Assembly: GCA_017590115.1 (NCBI GenBank)
Contig: JAGGNK010006335.1
Location: 62,001-126,000 of the forward strand
DNA from: Montifringilla adamsi
Lineage: Eukaryota > Chordata > Aves > Passeriformes > Passeridae
Length of the DNA: 64,000 nt
Reading direction: 5' to 3'
Shown here: piece by piece, positions 36,488-48,900 of the stretch
How the letters are laid out: the number at the start of each line of letters is the position of its first letter
Numbering within the stretch: the first letter of the stretch is position 1
Translations under genes and position numbers: made by a program
Notes under the pieces: generated by a model
Told to the model about the DNA's origin: nothing
The model's database searches: none
What the model saw: only the letters and a program-made list of their open reading frames with translations

Positions 36488-38396
36488 CTAACTATAAGAT
36501 ACAGCTCAGGTAGAGTTTGAATGAATGCAAGAGAATTACAAATCTTGTTCAAATTTCTCAAAGTGAACTTAGAAATATAATTTGTGCAGGATCTCCTGTC
36601 AGCTTTCCACGCAGGCCTATGTTAACATAAGAATCCCTATATTCACCTGACAGTGCTTCTGTGTTATCATTCTCTTTGTTGGACCTATTACAACTGAGTA
36701 ATCCTAAAAAGCAGGTCAGACAGGAGTCTATTTGAAATATATAGTATGGAAGTTATAAATAAGATTTGTTGGTGCTCATGAAGAAGTGTCAGATGCCGAA
36801 ATAAAAAAAATGTTATATCAATTTAAATGAAAATGATAATCCATATGCAAGAAAGCACTACTGAAATGATGTTAGAAATTCTATCTTAATATCAGTCTAG
36901 AAGTTTTGTCACATCTTTTGTCACAGTGTGATCTTTTCTTTTTCTAGTAAGGATCAAGGTTCCACTTTCACCTGACCTCATATAATCAGAAACACATCTG
37001 GAGAATTTGCAGCATGGAAAAAGAAAAAAGAAAATCAACAGTATTTTCTTTGCTTCCTTGGAACAGCTCTTTGACATGAAGCTGTATTTTTTTTGACCAC
37101 CAAATTCACCAGACTTCCTTTGGGAATTGAATAAACTCTGGATCTGTCACCCTGCAGCACTGCCTCATTCTGCCGCCTTCAGACAGACATTTACACCAAG
37201 ACACCTGCTCAGTGAAGGCTGTTAGATAGTAACTGGCTTATAGTAATCTATAGTCATTCAGGCTCTGCCAGACAGCAGCATCAAAGCCATAGTGACAATA
37301 GACATTTTAAACTGAAAAGTTACTTCCCCTCCAGAGCTAGTGATTATTTTTGGGAGACCTTGAGGTATGTGTCTTAATTTAAAGATGTGCAGTGCCCAGG
37401 GATTTGGTAGTGAAAGATATCCATTGTAAATCGCAAGTCCAAACCCTTTCACAGGGCTACTGCCAGACTTGCATCATGATCCAGTGAATGTTTCACAACC
37501 AGGCAGATGCACACTGATGCTCCCAATGCACAGGGCAATGCTCAAAATGAAGGAGAGAAGCAGCAGTGTTTAGTTTTCTTGCTGTGCAGGATGCTGCATC
37601 AGAGCAGGCAGTTGTTGCCTAAAATCTACACAGCTGTGCCCCACATCTAAAAAGAACAAAAACAAAGTAATCCAGCTTTTTTCCTGTTGGTTAAAAGGGT
37701 CTGTGTGATTCAGGGAAAGAATGACACTGTCTTTGTGCCAAACTATCTTCTTTGTCATGGGAGGCATGAAGATGCAGCTTCTCTGCAGGGAAAAGTACTG
37801 ATGGCAATGTATTATTGAAGAAAAACATAGTGCTTTGGCTCCAATTTTGATTCCCATTATAAGGTAATGCTGTGGCAATATTCTGTTAATACCATGCATT
37901 TTGGCAGTCGTTTGCTTCATTGCCCTTTTTAATAACATAAAGGGTAAAATAGTAGTGATAGATCTGCTTAGTGAGTTAACTCAGGTGGCAGTCTTGTTTC
38001 TCATATCCAGACCACAGAAGAGCCCTCTTGACTGGACCTTGCACCTGCTTCTACTTTGTGACTTCTTCTGTTCCCTGAAAGACAATCTGATCTGCATTGC
38101 AGATGATTCTTTAATCCTCAGGTCCTACTGGAGCATAACATTGCAAACAGCTGGCTTGAGAGCTACAGGCCGTTCAGCATGATTTGAGGCTATGAATACA
38201 CATCATCTCCTGGATACAAGTGTCTCTACAGGTTGCTGCCCCTCTGCCACCCCTTCTCTGTGTCACTGCCTTCCTGCTCAAATGAAATTCCTTAACAGGA
38301 AAGAGAGAGGTCAAAGCCACTCTGAAGAAAAATACTAGATTGTACAATAGCAGTTGATTTCCTTACCCACTTTTTCTGCCTCAAACCAATTCATAA

Positions 38397-38428
38397 AGTC
38401 ATTTGCTGAACCTAATTAGCAAATGACT
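38397..38428. repeat. 11-bp perfect inverted repeat
   Basis: AGTCATTTGCT (38397-38407) and its reverse complement AGCAAATGACT (38418-38428) flank a 10-nt spacer that contains CTAATT. Either a chance hairpin or paired binding sites. Confidence 0.8.
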
Positions 38429-39883
38429 CGATAGCTATCCCTAGTGCAAGGCTTTATTTAAAAATCAGATACATATGGACAAAATCAGCATCCATTTATC
38501 AATCAGCTATCCCTCCAGAAAGAGAATGTAGGGCTTTGACTGTCCTCCAAGTTTTATTATCTTGTCTTTCCTCTGAAATTGAGTTAGACCACTGAAGATG
38601 AGGACTGCTTATCTTTGTCACATATCAGCCCACTTTTGCAGCCAGGCTGCTACTCTCCCTGACAGCCCTGAAAGCAGTATAGCAAAAGATTCTCATGTTT
38701 TTTGAGAAATCTTGCATATGAATGAATTCCATCTTTTGACTGTCTGGTTCTCTCATTCATGGTCAAAATACATGAGAAGGAAAATCACCTCGGAGATTTT
38801 GCATGGGTCATTTAGCAACCAAGTAGTGAGCACAGAATCAGTTTCCATCTGGGACCAAACACCACGTGTCACAGAAGGAACATAGAGAGATATAGCCTTT
38901 CAAATTTGTGGTAGTTTTGGTAAAAAAATGTTGTAGTGTTTTCCTGAGATGAATGAGGGAAGCTTCTTCTTTACTTTAAACTTGAGTTGGATACTGAAAT
39001 GAGTCCCAGCAGAAAGAACAAAATACTATCAGATAAAGAGGTTTCTATACCAACAGGAAATTTCTGCTTGTTGCAATGGCTGAGGAGTTTGGATTAAGGA
39101 CTTTTTTCTGAGAGCCACAGTATTTGTTCTTTATCTTGTCATTTTGGGCTCATAAGTGCAGCCTCTGATTGGAGGAAAAAAAAAGAAAAAACAAAAACAG
39201 AGAAAACAAATATCGTTAGTAAGATGGATAGTGGAGAATAAGCAGTGAGAAACATTGTGCAAGAAAGACATCACTCAAAGGAGCTCCTGTGAACCCTGAG
39301 AGATACAGGTCTTCTTTACCCATCCCTGCCTCACTGCACTCCTGGTTTTGTAGTTAATTAACATCTCTACCCACTGAAATTTCAGCACCAGCAATTCACT
39401 TAATATCAAGTGAAGTGTGTGAGTGGCGCTGCTGAGAGGGGCACAATACCAGAGGATGCTCAATCACACTGAAATGTTATTTTAATATGCTGCTTGTTTA
39501 CACTTCCTTAATTGCCTACAAATGGTTACAACAAGTGGACTCTAGCACTAGCTTTTGGTGACACCCTGGATGAATCAAACATCCATCAGCTCTGCAAAAA
39601 AATGAGATGCTATTTGCTGCATTGACACTTTTAGTTCACTAGATCCTTGAAGAAAGTTGATGCATGTGCCCTGATTCAAATGCACATCACTATTTTTGAA
39701 GATCTCTTACTCTGTTGAGAAACAAGAAAATAGGCAGTAAAAGAAAAGATACATTTAATTCTGTTTTACCAATATATCATCATCTTTTTTAAGTAGCTCT
39801 CTGAGTAGTTTCTTCCCTTTCATAATCTAAAAAACCTATTTTAATGCATGGATCCATTGACATTTTTTCTCTTTAGGGAAAAA

Positions 39884-39912
39884 CCTTTATTTTTCTAGGA
39901 AAAAAATAAAGG
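39884..39912. repeat. 11-bp AT-rich inverted repeat
   Basis: CCTTTATTTTT (39884-39894) pairs perfectly with AAAAATAAAGG (39902-39912) across a 7-nt loop. It lies in a locally A/T-homopolymeric stretch, so chance is likely. Confidence 0.75.
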
Positions 39913-42900
39913 AAAAATGTTCTCTTTTTTTCTAAAATAAAAACCTGGCTCTCTTTTTTTTTTTCCCTGCAGTATTATGTTCAGCTACACTCTACATCCT
40001 TAATACCCTTTATAAAACACTTATTTCTGAATTTATTAATATATTTCATTTGATACTTTCTAAAAAAGAGAAGAAAAATGGAGACAAAAATGTATTCAGA
40101 GAAATTAATGTTAGGGAAAGGCATTTAATTAATATTTTTCAACTCTAATGATATAGAGCAAGTTGAAATTCAGGGAGCAACTGAGAATTATATCTGCCTC
40201 ACATTTTTATCTCCAAGCATAACTTTTATAATTGCGATTGCTGGGAATGTAATTATTAAATCCAGAGATCTCATCACCATGTCTGAATGAATATATTAGA
40301 CTGCCAACTTTAAATATTTTTAGTTTTATAATATCTTGCCAACAAATTCACTTTCTGTAAATATGGACAAAAACCTCACAGACTACTGTGAGTTATAAAA
40401 CTGAAAAGACTTCTAGGATTACTTGTAGCTTAAATCTAGATTTTTCTAATTCTGACTTCAAAGGCTTTCATGGATTATAGAAAACTGTTTTTAATCAAGC
40501 CACCAAATCTCACTTATTGAGAGATTTATCCACCATTATCAGAACACTCAGGATTTACCCCAATTATTTTAAAATATAAGTGTTTCCTTAAAATTAGTTT
40601 TAAGTAATTCTGTAGTACCATGATTAGCATGGATCCTCAAAACACAGATTAAATACTTAATGTAGCATGCTGGCTGCAAAAGATCACTGATCATCACCTA
40701 ATGCAAACTACTCATCTGAACCTTGAAAAGGGAGCTCAGAGGAAAGGTTTGCCCTAGCATTCTCTGGGCATTAGCTTAGGTGAAAGATGAAATTATAAAC
40801 ATCTGTAGGGACCATCAGTTTAAGAAATATTGCTTTTAAACACCATCTACACCAGAACTGCCATTCTTTGGAGGTGGATTGGTAATTTTTGTTATTTGTC
40901 AAATGAACTACGTTTGTTACCAGCTAAAAGTTCTTCTTGGAAGATACATCTTGGCATCTTCAAGTTATTCATTCTGTAACATCAAAATTCCAAAGTGAGA
41001 TGTCCTCATGTCTTCCCCACAACAGAAAGGCTAACACACAGGTAGCAGAATTCTCCAGGAAATAATAGAAAAGCAACAGATTAGTCATTTTGACTGGGTT
41101 TTCCTCTTTTAAGTAAAATATAGGTATGTTTTGTAACCAGCACCTCTTCCAAAATGTCAGTTCCAAACACTGACTTTTCTGCTCCCTTTCCTAGTTTTTT
41201 CACTTCCCCATACCTTCATCCATGTAAAAGATTTTGAATCAGTTGAGGTCACTGCAAAACTGCTTTTCAGCAAAAGACAGCTGCCTGCAAATTTTTTGTG
41301 GCTCTTTACCAAATCACACATCAGCTTCATAGTGTTTCTCATTTTCTGTCCCAACACAACTGCTTGCACAGTTCAGTAGAGAGAGATCATTCTGTGTATA
41401 TTTCCTTGTACAGAGAATTTTATTTTATATCCAGTAAAGAAAGTGCTGGCAGATGATTTTAAATGGCAATCCAAATAAACCTCATCAGATTCTGTTTGGT
41501 TGTGTTTGTGCTCACCCACACCTCTTCTCCTTGTAAACAGAGAAGGAGCAATGCAATCTGGTTCAGGTAACGTCAGCCAGTCACTCTGAGCTAACTCCAG
41601 ATGGTATTTCTTCTACTAGAAGTAGATTGATATTGATTCAGTGCCCCACAGGATCAACAATTAATCCAAAAGAAATACTTTCTAGGGGAGGAAAGAGTAG
41701 AATACTTATTTGACAGAGGTCTGAGGCCAGGGTGGATAGGCCAATTCAGCTTCTTGTGCAGTCGAAACTCCCCTGTTTCAGTTTTGCAGCCTCTGCAGCA
41801 GACATGATAGTTACTCACTGCAACTATTTTACAGGTCCACTCTGAGATTAATCAGTAACTGCAAAGTCCTTTGAAGATCAAAATAGCCATGAGAAAACTA
41901 GGGGCCAGGACGACAAATAGACCTTTCCAAATACAGTGTTGTAGCTGAATGTATATCTGCTGAACCTGGTGGCATTTTTATCTTCCGCCCCAAATCCGTT
42001 TCAAGGAGCCCAAGCAATTATTATCATGTAAACGTGGCACTGAGATCAATGCCATTACAGAGCTGAATTTGTGGAAATTTGTTAAAGGATGAAAAATCGT
42101 GGAGAAGTCCTTTAAAATTATGCACAAATCCTATTCTATCAATGTTGTCTTGCCCTTCTTACAGACACAACATGAAGTCTTAAGTTTTTTGAGCTTGTGT
42201 TTTATGATCTCTCCCTGCCTGGACTCAAATCAGTAATTTATGCAGCCTTCTTTGTCTGGGACTTGCAGGATGCCTGGTTGTATGTCGCCCCATCATCTAA
42301 CAAGAGCCTACATGTGACAATGTTGCACAACAGTACACAAGAGGTGGCAAGCTGACTAGCAAGTCATCATCCAAAATGCATGGAGTGTTATGCCACCAAA
42401 CAGACACTGAGGAGCTCAGCCTGCCTGTTTTGCATTGTGAATGCACAGGTTTGCAATTTTCAATACCAGTAAAGACACAGCAGCAGGTGAGAACTGTTTG
42501 CTGCTTGGACTGACTCACAGCTGCAGCATTGGATACCACATTTGAAAGCCAAAGGAGGAAGGCCTGACATGAAGATAGCACCCAAAAAGCATTTGTGGAT
42601 GGATCCTTGAAGCAATGTAGAACCCTCTCTTTGCTCCTTGCTCCTGTGACTCAGTGCTGCTCAGCATCCTTCCAGGAGTATTCCTCACGGCTCCCTCGGC
42701 CCGTCACATTCATTAACTGACCAAGACTCATGCTCTAAGTAACAAGCTTCCTCTTTTCCACAGCAATACCTTTCAAACTTAATAGTACAACACACATAAC
42801 ACATGCAGCTATGCCTCCCATCCACATTTCCTTTTCCCTCCCTTTTGATTTAACGAGGCTGAGCCCAGCACCTTTGTCATATGGGATCTGATCCCTGGGG

Positions 42901-44413
42901 ATTGAAGATCTCAGAGGAAAGAGAAGGAAAGGGGTATTTTTAACTTTAGTCCTCTGGCATCACACTTATAACTGTAATGAAATTTTTGGCTGTAGAGTAA
43001 CAGGGCAGTGTTTTAATTTAGTACATTAGTCACACAGTTTAGGTGACAGAACAGTGAGAAAATTGTATTTTGCAGAAGAAATGAGGGGATTAGACAACTG
43101 CTACCAGTGAAATAAATTCTAGCTATTATTTCCAGATATCAGATTTAACACAGGAAAGGGAATCCTTGACCAATCATAGGGAAACTATTTTATCACTGTA
43201 TCCCTGTAAAATAAAAAAGGTTTCTTGCTGCAATTAAATTCCCCATCTCAAAGCCTAACCAAACTGCATTACATTGGCAATGTAAGGAAACTGATCTCTG
43301 ATTATCCATGACAATAATTTGGCTAATGGTAGCACTTTTAGGAGCCCTCCTGCAAACGGTTTGCCAGCTGCTGACATGCCATATGCACTGAGAAAATTAG
43401 CCTAATTGCTTTGTCTGCAGCTGACATAATTCCCAGTTAGTATATGTGGGTTTGTGGAATATGTGTGTAATTTAGACTACGAGGATAGCTGTGAGTACAA
43501 GATATCTATTTGGGCAGGCTGACACCTGAGGCTCTTGCTCCTTCTGCAAACCAAGTCTGTTAACCTTGAGGCTGCTCTACTGCCCCAGCAAGACTCAGGC
43601 TGCATGTGATCTAAAGAGCCTGGACCTTTGTCACACTATGACCCATTTGGCAAAAGATCACATCGCCTCAGCAAAGGCCCTGCAACACAAATTCTTCACA
43701 GTGTTCACTCCTGATACCGTAGCAAGCCTGAAGGTGACCTTGCTTCCTTTTTCATTTACTCTCTACGAATTTATTATACAAGGTATTGGTATGCAGGAAA
43801 CTGTTCCTATGCACTAAGGAACACAAGAGCTTTATTAGCATTTTTCAAATAACAATCTGTGTTGTAACACAGGACATAGCAAAGAAATACAGAGAACAAC
43901 ATATACCATGTCCAGTATGTATTTTCTTGGTGAACAAATAAGCAATTATTGAATATTTTGAAAGCATTACAAATGTTACAAGTGACCCTACAGGACCAGT
44001 GAATTTTCATTCAAGGGATGCAGACTACTAATTGTGAATGGTCCCAGTCTCCCTTCAGATAGAGGATCTCTGTAAGAAGAGGTTCTGTCTTTTGACATTG
44101 TGCAAACCTTCTCCTTCTGACCTCTTCATTCAGCCAGTGACTCAGCCTGATATCAGAGGGCAAACACTTACCTGATGAGATTGAAAGCTGAAGTCCAGAC
44201 CTGCTGTGATAATTAAAGATCATCAAGTGCTTTTTCTAAGTGGAGGTTTGTTTCCTGGCTAAATTGCACTTCAGGTAATGGCACTCTTAAATCACCTTAA
44301 ATCACCTCCCTGGCTCAAACCGAAGAGTTTCATCCCAGGCATAGTTTCAACTGGAGACAGACACCTTCACTTTCTCTTCTGCTGGGATCATCAACATATT
44401 CAGCCTTACACAA

Positions 44414-44461
44414 TGCAGAATTTCAAGCCTCAAAGGCTGCAGAATTTCAAGCCACTTGGCT
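44414..44461 (+). repeat. Two-copy 24-bp tandem duplication
   Basis: TGCAGAATTTCAAGCC occurs at 44414 and again at 44438, with the remaining eight bases of the unit diverged. The period is exactly 24 bp. Confidence 0.88.
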
Positions 44462-45859
44462 CCAGTCCCGTTTCACAGCTTGTGTATTAATTAATAAGAC
44501 ACTGTTACTCAGGCCAGACACTGAAGGGTTGGGGTTGGCACTGTGGTGATCCAAAGCTGCATGATCTGCAGGAAAGTTGAGTCAGGCTCTGAATTTCAGG
44601 CAACCAGGGCGATAATTTTTTTCTTCTTAAACAGACAGGAAATGGTGCTGTAATGACTACCTTAAACTAACTTAGAAGGCTTCAGAGATAAAGTGCATGC
44701 CAGAATAAGGTCAGATGATTAGCCCTAACTTGCTGCCACTAGCTGCAAAGTATTCTGGTAAGAAGGAAGGGTGTGATTTAATCTCACAGTCATTCACTGG
44801 GTTGCTACAGAGGCCCCCAGTAGCAGTGTTACAAGCAGTGTGAAGGTCTGGAGAGTTATTTCCCATACTCACTTTGATAAAACACAGGATGGTGTCTGTA
44901 GCAGGCTCTGCCATCAACATCAGCAGGCTGATATAAGACACCAGGGTGTTTGACTCCCTGTTGCTTGACACAACAGGGATGCTGGGACTCTGAGGTTTTT
45001 TATGGTCTCCAGCAATAAGCACAGTGCAATTGCTCAAAGTCATCCCTACTCCTTTGCCACCAGACTGTCTCTGTTCATCTTGATTCCTGACCTTTATCTG
45101 GTATCTTTTTTTGTCTTCCTTGCCAATCTTCTGCTATGACATACTTTCTCCTGAACAGCCCAAGGATTGTGTGCTTCTGGTCCTCCTCTGCTATGTCCCA
45201 CATCTACTTAATTTCATCTCTCAACATTAAGACTTCCATCAGCCACACTAAATTTATCCTGGATATTAGCATGGGAAGCACTTCAAAACACAGGGCAATG
45301 CATCCACTTCTACAAAGACGTGTCCAGAGAATGCCCACAGCAACAAGTGTGGTGTTCCAGTATGAACAGCAGAGAACAATTGCATTGACATCCATAGAGA
45401 CAATGGGTCCTAGTCATCCTCTTGTGGCAGAAAGCAAGTCGACCTAGTCCTGGAGCTGGTGTCCAGGACCTCTTCAGGCAGACCTTACAGTAGCTTGTCT
45501 GGAATTGCAGATGTGGAAATAATAGCCCTTTGTGTTGAACTTCATGACCAGCGCTAGATACATGGAACACATACAGGCCCTCCCAGCTGCCCCACTGATA
45601 CATAAAAACTACAACCAACCATCACTCTATGCTTGCTCTTAAGATCTAATGATGAGTTATTAATCTAGGAGGAGTTTGTCAGCAAAAAGCTGAAAAGCGT
45701 AGTCTCACCACTGACTTTTAGCAACCAAAGTGAATGGCACTTTCTAAACAATTTTGTGCCAGATGAAATAAATCTAAGCAATCTGTCTTTTCAATGTCAC
45801 CTTCTTTCTTTGTAGTTGACTACTCTTACTATCCTGCCTCATGAAGCCCAGACAAAAGG

Positions 45860-45973
45860 ATCATAGAATCACAGAGTACACTGAGCTGAAAGGGACCCAC
45901 AAGGATCATCAAGTCCTCAGCACGATCATCCTCAAGAGTCATACCAGATGCGGAAGAGTATTTTCCAAGAAAA
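45860..45973 (-). mobile_element. CR1 LINE 3'-end fragment
   Basis: Begins with ATCATAGAATCACAGAG, the reverse complement of CR1 terminal ATTCTRTG units. It continues with the GGGACCCACAAGGATCATCA block and a GAGTATTTTCCAA block, in the same order as the longer copy at 61521. Compared with that copy it lacks about 16 bp after the AAGTCC motif. Homology ends near 45973, so the copy is strongly 5'-truncated (about 115 bp). Minus-strand orientation. Confidence 0.9.
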
Positions 45974-48900
45974 TGCAGAATTACTCCATTTGATCCTGCT
46001 CTCCCCATGCCACAGAATGACTTCATTTGCCAGTAGTCTGGAGTGCTTTGGGCACAAAATCTCTGAAAGAAAGTCTGATCAGTCTGCCATGGAAAACACA
46101 CAGGTCATACATCAAAATATCATGGGGGAATGTGACCTCAGCAGGAGAGAGCAGTGCTACTCATTTTATAAGAGCCACATCAGATCACCTCATGTAAACA
46201 AAGCCAGCAAGGGTTTTCAGAAGGCAAACATACCTGTATTCACTTCATGTGGGATGCAGGTGTTTTCCACCAAAGCTATACATGCAGGATCTTCTATTAT
46301 TTGGTGGATGGGAACTAAATCCAAACGGTGTTCTAACTTTGAGATGCAGTATTTCTTTCATCTTGTCCCAAGTAACATTTCTTTCTGATTTATGTCCCAT
46401 ATATTAAATAATTTACAACCAAGGGACCTGCTGGGCTGGCTGACACTCGTCTTTTTGCCAGGCTCATAGCACAGAATATTTGAGTTTTTTTCCTTTGCAT
46501 TAGTTTGAAGAGAAAAGGATTTGATCCAGTTAAAGAAGTGGTGTGGTTTCCTGCCTGAGCTTTCATTTGTTTGGGTATTTTTTGTTGTTGTTTTTTTCTT
46601 GTAATTAGGGATACACAGTTTATATGCCTTTAATCACAGCATATGCACTCTGTAATTACTCTGTAAATACATGCATATGAATTGTTTATATGTGTGGAGG
46701 TGGGAGAGCAAGAAAGTAGAGGTAATTATGTGTATAGGGAAACGTAATGATTAATTATCTGGAGTACATAATCTTACCAAGAGGCTTGATAAAGTGCAAG
46801 CGCAACTGTCTCTCCTGTGTGTTAATTACTTACAGAGAGTTTGATCCAGCTGTTTCTACTCATGGAAATTCCCATTCCAGTCTATCTGAAGGAGAGTCCA
46901 TAGGATGAAACCTGTGAGTGCTTTCCCTGAGCAAACAATCACCTCCATATACACTCACCCTAAAATGCGTGAAGCTGCCATTAGGTCATGGGGCTGGTTA
47001 CGCATTTAGCCCAGTTTAACCTTTCAGCCTTGCACCAAGGAAGAAATGAGATGGGTTATCACTGCAGTTCATCAGATACAGGGGAGACATAGAGATCTGT
47101 GCACAGTTGGAAAGATCTAACCCAGGATGCCTGAGTAAGCACAACATTTGTCATTGGTCTCTGTAACAACCAGGTACATGAAAGAAATTTGCTTTTTGCA
47201 TCAATGACAGAGGGGACTGAGCCAGATTTTCACACCCTTCATCAAGGCAGTTTTCCAAAAGAACTCCACAGACAGAGAGCTGCTTGTAGGAAAAACCCTG
47301 CTTTTTTCTTCCAGAGTTCAATGTATTAGCAAATAGTACTTTGCCAAAAAATTGCAGCATGACTTAAGTTTGGAGATTTTCAAGGGAAATGCCACTGTGT
47401 TGATGAACCAGGCACCACTTCCCTCAGGACCTGTTGGCCAGTCAAGCATTATGACTTGTCATGGTGTGATGGTGCTGCTTTGCATCAGGGAGCAGAGAAG
47501 AAGCAGACAAAGAACACCTAAACCCCTTGACTCTAATAAGTTTGTGCCAGCCAGGCATGGCATGGTGATACCAAACTGTCATATATGATTTCTTACTACA
47601 CATACAAACTACTACAGATCTTTAATTTTGGCTTAGCTAATTTTAGCACAAGTTTTTCTTTTCTAGTGTTGTGAAAAACACATTTAATGAGTTTATTATT
47701 ATTATAGAGCCTCAAGTTAGGCTCTCAAGCAGCAGTACCTTTCTCTTTCTCATCCTTGCTGTCTCCAGAGGCCTTGCTTTGCCACCAGTTGTGATGACAA
47801 GCAGAGTTGATACAAGCATGCTCTGTTGTGAGCAGGGAAAGTCCCAGCTTAGATCATCACCTTCATAACTCCTGCTTCTGATGTTGGGGTTAATAAATGC
47901 CCATTCATGATGACTTCTTTCTCCTTTCACTACAGGCCTCCTCTCCAGATCTCCTCTCCAGAGGTACTGGTCCCAATACACCTGCAATACATCATAGTAA
48001 GCCTGACCTGTCTGCATGCACATTTCCTCACAATTCTCTGTTTTCCCTCTTAGCGACCAAGTCCATCTGTCATTTCTTGCATGAACAGACTACATGAGAA
48101 AGTACATTTTGATAGTTCCCTTTGGTTATTGCAAATCTGGATCTGTGGAGATACAAATATGAACAGCAAATCTTTTCCTAATGCTCTGTTCCTAGATAAG
48201 TCATCCAACATTCCAAGGAAGTTAAATGGCCTAGCAGGAAAAAAATTGTAATGGGGCTCATCTTGCTCAAGGACAGATGTAAGAACTTAAATGCTGTACC
48301 AGGGGCATGCTTCTGCATTGCTGCTTCACTGCAACAGTCTGGTTCAGGAAATGGGATATAAATACCCAGCTTTCTAATATCAGTTTGGATATGAGTGGTT
48401 TTTATGGAGATGTTATTGCTTACTTTGCCTGACTGAATGCAGTTCTGATTTTACAGGGAGCTTATTTCACTGGATTGCAATTATCCCATTTTGTTGAGTA
48501 TACCACTCCATTTCTTTCTTAGAACATTCCAACCCGTGTTCTTACAGCTCATGTACCAGGACACAGTGTAATCATTGTCTGCTTAAAGTCGTCTTGACAT
48601 AAAACTGAGATAAAAATTTTTTGTTTTTATTACAAGCCCAAACATTAGTTAATTCCAGTCCAGAGATTAATGGAGTTAATGTTTATAAAACAGCATCAGG
48701 TTAATTACATCTGAAGCTACATTGATCCTTATAATTTCATTCAACTTCTAAATGAAAAGGAACACTTCAATGTCTCAGTCAAGCTGTATTGCAATATTGC
48801 CCTATCTTTTAATAATTTCAGATCTTTCTTGTAGCAGAGAATAGGTAGGAAGTTATACTCTTAAGGTTTCTGCAGTTCTTAGTTTCTCTTCATTGCATTG

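Larger units (their letters stand above)
36488..45859. other. Long unique non-coding stretch, no gene seen
   Basis: About 9.4 kb without a gene, RNA or recognised transposon. Open frames stay below about 125 codons and lack domains. Small structures are a hairpin at 38397-38428, a hairpin at 39884-39912, a polypyrimidine-CTGCAG splice-acceptor look-alike at 39950-39972, a perfect 10-bp tandem duplication (CTTAAATCAC twice, 44286-44305) and a 24-bp duplication at 44414-44461. The stretch 39750-40650 is especially AT-rich. Confidence 0.65.

Noticed and set aside
39950..39972. Strong splice-acceptor look-alike (T run, CCCTGCAG)
   Set aside because: The frames after it close quickly or lack any donor or conserved protein, and T runs are common in this AT-rich stretch.
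45948..46388. 146-codon plus-strand open frame
   Set aside because: Begins inside a minus-strand CR1 fragment, has no domain, and its length is compatible with chance.
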